In this document: one piece after another, positions 58,035 through 64,000 of the stretch
Layout of the letters: every line of letters begins with the position of its first letter
Position numbering within the stretch: position 1 is the first letter of the stretch
NCBI GenBank assembly: GCA_022661535.1
Contig: JAKULF010000004.1
Coordinates: forward strand, 1,054,001 to 1,118,000
From: Eutypa lata
Taxonomy: Eukaryota; Ascomycota; Sordariomycetes; Xylariales; Diatrypaceae
DNA: 64,000 bases
Reading direction: 5' to 3'
Notes under the pieces: model-generated
What the model saw: only the letters and a program-made list of their open reading frames with translations
The model's database searches: none
What the model was told of the DNA's origin: nothing
Position numbers and translations under genes: made by a program

Positions 58035-61000
58035 TTTCGCCTACTCGTCGGCACAGCACCACGCGACAGACTTACATGTCGAAATGATGTATTGGCTGTT
58101 GACATCGGACAAAAACGCACGTTGTCTGCACTTCCCCGCGTGACATGCAGGCGGACAAGAACCTTACAAAACTAGCTACCTAGCTTAGTAGGTTCAAAGA
58201 GGGGCTATATCGTGCCGGCGAACAATACAATAGCTATTCAGACGAATAGATGGCTTGCCGGAACTTCGAGACCGCAACTTTCCTGCCCCGAAGCAAAGAC
58301 CTTTCGTCGTCTCGGAGATTTAGGCCAATCATAGATTCCAGACCACCGGGTCACCCTTGCCCCTCATTGGCTTGCTGACTGGCTTGACTGACGCTGACTG
58401 GCTACTCACTCACTGGCTCTGGCTCCTCAAATGCACCCCCTGTCGCGTCTCAAACGCCAACGCTTCAACGCCGCGACCCCACTGAACCCCAAAATCACCC
58501 GTTCTTATTCGCGTAGTCACATTCCGGTGTGCGTCGCATCGCCGCTAGGAAGACGCCGCGTACGACCAGAACACATGTGCTGTGGTCGCTGGAGAATGTG
58601 GTTTTTAGCAATACCTTAGCATCTTACATAGGCTGATAGGTACCTACATACTATCACACTAACTAATAAAGTTCGTTGTACCTGCCGTAGCGCAGTGAAT
58701 GGTCGTAAACAAATGCGATTTACATAGTAGACAGAAATTCCCGGTAAAGAAGAGTCACCAGAGGCACATGTAGATAATTATGCCAATGCATAGGTAGCTA
58801 ATTGAAGCTGACGGAAGGTCCATGTTGCTGATGCGTACCGTACATTATCACGTAGCACATTAGAAATGCAAATCTAATGCAAAGGCAACGGATGAAATAC
58901 TTCACTGCGTGCGTACGGGTTTAAATCAAATCGAACCGGCAAGGGGTTGTTTCTTATACTCCCCCTTACTAATAATACTGGATGGAGCTAGGTAGTTTCG
59001 ATACTAGCTCAGACCATTCATAGGGAGTCTACCACGGGTGATCGTCCCCCCGCGATTCAGCTGGACATCTGAAATCTGTATCTCTTAAGACGATTAGACT
59101 ATATGAAGTGTATTGTTACAGATCTAGACATGCATCGCCATTGGTATGTGAAGTAAATAACCTCATAAAGCGATGATTAGATGGTGTTTAGTTCTATGTA
59201 CATAGGGAAGGCCTTGGAGGTCAATGAAAATGGTCCTTACTGACAATTGTGGGTTTATTATTATGAATAAGGATTGTTAGTGTAATTAAACTAAAAATGG
59301 AAATTGCATTCAAGTCAATCATACATGTAGTTATGTGTTATCATTACATATAACAATTCATTACTGAAGTTATTACAACTTTTATTTGACACAAGCATTT
59401 ATGAATGAGTGAAGCTTGCGTGACAGTCAGACAGCAGGAAATAGTATTGGGCAGGAGAGAACGCCTCCTGTAGCCACCGCAACGCAGGACTGGCAGCTAC
59501 CTAATAATTGATTGCTTGATATAATCCAGCCATGCACATATGTATTGCACATTGCAGGGTTCTGTTAGCTACAGTAGCTGTCTAGCTGGCTAGAGTAGAG
59601 GTAGGTAAGCCTTCTACGGCTCCGCCCCTTCTCTACTCTGGGTATTTCCTTGCCTGTTTTGCCCTCCAAATTGAATTAATTGCCTGCCAAACTTGCCGAC
59701 TGCCTGCCTGCTGTTCTGTCCGTCCCCTTTCTCAACGATCTGTTCAATCTCTGATCCTTCCCCATCGCGCTCTCAGGCTCTCACATCCACCACCACCACC
59801 ACCATATACCAATCTGCTCCACACTTCGCACAAGACACCCAGGATTGTCAGTAGTCCCGACCGACACAGCCATCCACCTCCAGTCTCTCTCAGACTGGAA
59901 TCCTACCCTACCTAAACTAACTTCCAATTTTGGTGCCGTGCTTGCGGGTTACTTTTACTGCTGCCATTCTAACTAACTAGTTCCAATAACTACCTAGAAC
60001 CTATCAATCGATTTAGCAGTTCTAAGTTGGTAGTGACCACTTAATCTGGTTGTCCCATCCTTTCCCATTTTCAATTCTTCTCCATTCGCTGTGAAACCCT
60101 CCTCTCGACAATTGTGTTGCGACGACGACAAGCCTAGCCGCCTTCTGTCGATCTCGTTCGATTCTCAGCTGGTTACTGTTTTTATGTGTGCATGTCACAG
60201 CCCTTTTTACCCGACTACCGTTCCTTTTTTTCATCGCCATAGCATCGACTTTGCCGTAGGCTGCTCTATTGATATCCAAGTTTTGTGTTGTTGTTCTTGG
60301 TATAACGCTGTCAGTGACTGCGGAAGAGAAAGGGAATCTGCGCGCCACACCCATATCGACTTGAAAGTGAAGCAAGGGGGAGACGATTAGGAAGAGATTA
60401 AGTGCAGGAAGGAGAAATCAAGCGACACAAAGAAACCACAGAGACACCACGTTCTCAACCTGCTGTGAATTAGCTGTGTGTATCCAAGCTTCAATTACGT
60501 ACAATTCTTCATCGCCGTCACTGTTGTCGTCGCTGTTTCTATCGATATCCGACGATATCGATCGTCACTCTCAGAATCTAAGCCTGATCGAGCCGGCCCC
60601 GACCATACCGTCTCGGGCTGTTTCTTGTTCTTGTCTGGCCACCTACTTTTCTCCAGCTGAAAGTGCCCTTTCTTCTACATTGATTGGCGCATTGCAACCC
60701 CACGATTTGGGATTTCTACTTCTCATAGGCCTCTTCTACCTGTTAGTCACACCCTCCCATATTTACTGAGCGTTGTACCGGCTACCACTACTACACCGTC
60801 TGCCTGATCGCAATCTGTCTCTTCCTTTCTTTGTTATTCTCCCAATATTGGCCTTGTCTCCGCAGCGACTTGATCACATTGTCTCCAACTATCTCGACCG
60901 AGCCGTCTTTGTGCCCTACCAGTTCAACAAGCACCAAGTGCAAGCAATATCCTACTAACTGAGCATTAGTCTTTATGAACGTTCAAGCCTAGAAGATCAA

Positions 61001-61397
61001 CACCACGATTCCCGATACTCCATAATATTCTATTTTCGTCTTGCACGCGGACTAGATCATCTACTCGTCTATCTGCCTACAACAACCAGACCAATTCCAA
61101 CTCCAGTCATTCATTATCCAAAATATCTCCGTTGGTTCTAGTAACAACCGTCTTGAACTCGATTTCAGAAGTCCGACGCTAGAGCGAACATCTCTTCAAT
61201 TTAACCAATCCAGTTCCCCGGCCCAGTGCCAATCTCAAACGCTGTCAGCACAGCCACGTTACCCTGTGCCTTGATTTTCAGTATAGCAACTTCGTCGTTC
61301 GCGTAATCGGGTCGCCACTCCGCTTGACAGTTTCCTGTCGCGCCGCACCTGTTCTCTCGATCGCGCCGGTTATTAAACCGAGTTTGGCTTCTTCCTT
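55554..61397. other. Gene-poor region and long leader of the SHO1 gene
   Basis: Nearly 6 kb without an intact protein gene. Frames of 60-117 codons occur (e.g. 56346-56669 and 60091-60390 plus, 60022-60375 minus), but none shows a domain or a splice partner. From about 59,690 to 61,397 the plus strand becomes pyrimidine-rich with few ATGs and short upstream frames, fitting a long 5' untranslated region for SHO1. Confidence 0.5.
58001..58032. repeat. (CCAG)8 microsatellite
   Basis: Eight perfect CCAG units in intergenic DNA. Confidence 0.9.
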
Positions 61398-62526
61398 ATG
61401 CCATCATACGGCTCGTTACACTCTCCATCATTGCGGAAAATGGACCAGTCCAGAATGGGATACGGCCGCAAAGGCATCAATATGGGCAACATCATCGGTG
61501 ACCCTTTCGCCCTTGCAACAATATCCATTGCTATGGTACGTAATCTTGGCCAACTCTATATCGAGGCCTGTTTCTATAAGTATCTTTCAGATAGCTAACA
61601 AGACCTACGCAGCTCGCATGGATAATTTCCTTCATATCTTCGATTATTGGTCAGATTGAGGCACGCGACCCGAGCATTAGAGAAAAAATAGATGGCTACC
61701 CTCCTTTCGCCTGGTGGTCAGTCGTGTTTATGCTTTTCGTCATCATCGGTGTTTTTACAATTGTCGCTGCCGATGTTGTTCAAACCTACCATGTGGCACT
61801 TGTCGGTTACCTAGCATGCGGTCTTGTCCTCACGACATCCTCAGTCAACAGCCTGGTCTACACGTTCAGCGGAGCCCGCCAGGCTGCGGCTGCAGGGTTC
61901 ATATTGCTCTCCATGGTTGTTGTAAGTCTACTAATTTCTCTTTTGCAATGATGGGCAGTCATTATTGTTTTACATAGGTAAGCTCAGTTTTCAGCGGAAT
62001 TGGAACTAACCAGCATTCCTAGGCGGTATGGATATTCTACTTTGGTTCGGCTCCTAATGCGATGCCCCGAGCCTATATCGATTCGTTCGCACTTCAAAAA
62101 GAAACAGCTACGAATCGGCAAACTATGAACGGCGGCTATGGCGGTCGCCCGCATACATCTACATCTGTTCAACCTCCGCAAATGTACACATCTGCTCAAC
62201 TAAATGGCTTTGAGAACCCTTCTCCAGTGGCTGGAATGAACGGCAATGCACTACAGAGTCCCGGACCCGCGCCATCATATCCCGTACAAGCCAGCAAGCC
62301 TCCGGCACCAGCTCAGGGCGACCCCGAGATCGCCCAACCGACGGAATATCCCTATCGCGCAAAGGCCATCTATAGCTACGAGGCGAACCCCGATGATGCG
62401 AATGAGATTTCATTTTCGAAACACGAAATATTAGAAGTGAGCGATGTCAGCGGCCGGTGGTGGCAAGCACGGAAAGAAAACGGTACTACGGGTATCGCGC
62501 CCAGCAATTACCTCATTTTATTATGA
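61398..62526 (+). CDS. SHO1: High-osmolarity sensor protein Sho1
   Basis: Exons 61398-61535, 61613-61921 and 62023-62526 give 316 aa from the first ATG ([10 protein letters not shown]). The ATG at 61440 (MDQSRMGYG) is an equally possible start. Four membrane helices follow ([91 protein letters not shown]). Then comes a Pro/Gln/Asn-rich linker and a C-terminal SH3 domain (residues ~257-316: [40 protein letters not shown]). This is the domain order of Sho1, the membrane osmosensor that recruits Pbs2 and Ste11 in the HOG pathway. The second intervening stretch (61922-62022) contains two back-to-back intron-like units separated at ACATAG/GTAAGC. Confidence 0.95.
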
Positions 62527-64000
62527 GCAAGTTTGTAGACGGGATCTCGCCTTCTCTTCGAAATTGGATCTTCACTTTTGGCGCACAGTTCTTACGATGG
62601 TCGACGGTCGGTCTTTGGATGGGCTTTTCACCAATCCGGCGTAGAGGGTGGTATTCCGCTTGTATCTGGATGGGTTTCTAGAATTGTGCGCACACCAAAA
62701 ACACAGGTTATGACAATGTGTTGGAGTACATTGGGGGGTTACTTACTGCTATGGGAATTGATTTCAGCTTTTTTTTTCTATTCTCTTCTTTGTCCATTCT
62801 ATGTCTACACCTTTTCGATACCTACCTATACTTCTCTGCAGGAGCCAACTATTTTTTATTGTTTGATTTATTTTTTTCACATTCTTCCCGCTCGCGAAAC
62901 CCCTTCCCATGCGTCATACCATTCGATCGGTGCGTTTTCATTGCCAGACAGCGAGCTCGTTCGTCACGTTCTTCCGCATTGTGGTATGTTCCATACCGCG
63001 CCCGGCATCTGCGCTACGTCATATATAATACACCGCCATTCTAATGGACCCCGGGATAGATGCGAGGCTCGCATATGGGAAGGTGCAAGAATAGCTGTCG
63101 ATGAGCGGCAGAATGGAAAAGGGGGGAGTAAAAGCCGAGGGAGGAATTAGAGGCTAGCAAAGTTAGCCTGGGGATGGATGGAAGGGTAGATGAACGGTTC
63201 GCTATGGTCTGTCAGTCTAGTCTAGTCCACCTGGCGGGTTTGTGTGTGTGAGAGTGTGTTTGAGAGGATAGGAGAGGAGAGGAGGAGCGTGGGAAGAATG
63301 ATGTGTATGAAAGAAAAGCAAAGCATAGCAGAGCAGAAACTGCTGTCTACCCATCTGCCTAACTAATCAGCCTACTTAGTCGGTCTGTATAGGAAGAAGA
63401 AATGAACAATTTGAAAAGAAAATATCTATGCTGTTTGATGTGCTTGATGTTATGGAAGATTTGGGGTTATTGATACCAGAGAGTAAGCGGGTGGGTGGTA
63501 GGGTACATACGTACTTACGTACGGAGCTGGCTGTCAAGTTCACTCGATGGATTCCCAGGCATTGAGCCCGAGTGTGTATATTGAATGGAGTATGTAAGGT
63601 AGGTAGGTAGCTATTTAGGATCAACCTTGGGTTAAGTATGTAAGCAACAGGAGGAGGAAGCGCAAGTTGCATATGATCATGTCATGAATATCATACAGAT
63701 AGATGACGACGAGGTCAACAACGTAGGAATCGGTAGATCCATCAACTGGGAGACGAAGAGGTATCATCGTCCACTTCGCCAGGTCGTTGTTTATTTATTA
63801 TTTTAGCATGTTGCTTATATTATATCGGCTTTACTACCTCTACGTACTGATCTGCCTGGCAGCTGCCTGGGTACGTAAGGAAATGCACATGCGTGGATGA
63901 AGGATAACTCTCTTTTCCCTAAGTCTTCGTCTTCGTCCTCTCTTGTCGTGTCTTGCCTCGTCTCGCTATACATACATCTTCAGGTAATATATATACATAT
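62527..64000. other. 3' region of SHO1 and intergenic sequence to the window end
   Basis: Long open frames at 62578-63150 are low-information shadows in pyrimidine-rich DNA. No gene start seen before the window ends. Confidence 0.45.

Noticed and set aside
62578..63150. 190-codon frame downstream of SHO1
   Set aside because: It begins by overlapping the 3' end of the transcript in another frame, is rich in pyrimidine-encoded residues and has no domain or promoter context.

Overview
The window is nuclear DNA from a filamentous ascomycete (Pezizomycotina, probably Sordariomycetes; the order is a guess). The genes carry short 48-200 nt introns with GTNNGY donors, CTAAC/CTAAT branch points and YAG acceptors. 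The gene set is typical of such fungi: Sho1, Sqt1, RO-10/dynactin p24, Tsc13, a DUF3176 protein, a HeLo-NACHT NLR and a fungal nicotianamine synthase. The first ~2.8 kb is an extreme A+T block in which most remaining C sits in CpG, the residue expected of repeat-induced point mutation (RIP).

Layout. 1-2830: RIP-degraded repeat. 4.6-6.6 kb: siroheme synthase/uroporphyrinogen-III methyltransferase. 7.3-7.8 kb: small unknown gene. 8.2-9.5 kb: nicotianamine synthase. 9.7-15.2 kb: apparently decayed secondary-metabolite locus, with a methyltransferase scrap, an MFS transporter reduced to its two ends, an intact O-methyltransferase and a glutathione S-transferase pseudogene. 15.9-18.4 kb: unknown 801-aa protein. 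20.6-21.7 kb: Tsc13-like enoyl reductase. 22.4 kb: unknown Ser-rich protein. 24.7-26.6 kb: vacuolar-type amino-acid transporter. 27.4-29.0 kb: Sqt1-like WD40 protein. 30.3-31.4 kb: Ayr1-like SDR. 32.7-34.0 kb and 38.6-39.8 kb: two BTB proteins flanking a HeLo-NACHT NLR pseudogene (34.7-37.7 kb). 40.4-42.9 kb: secreted copper amine oxidase. 45.0-51.3 kb: three surface or secreted proteins (Cys-rich secreted, DUF3176 membrane, single-pass membrane). 54.8-55.6 kb: RO-10/dynactin p24. 61.4-62.5 kb: Sho1 osmosensor behind a long leader. The rest is intergenic, with large gene-poor stretches at 51.3-54.7 and 55.6-61.4 kb.

Most striking is a 421-bp element inside the NLR pseudogene. It has 64-bp terminal direct repeats, a 4-bp target duplication (AGCA), a primer-binding site that looks complementary to the anticodon half of initiator tRNA-Met (Ty5/copia style), a G-rich tract before the far repeat, and an internal tRNA-like A box and B box. 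Its removal, leaving one AGCA, restores the local NACHT reading frame. It looks like a miniature LTR element (TRIM) carrying a Pol III promoter. All exon models come from reading splice signals and frame by eye; no alignments were run.
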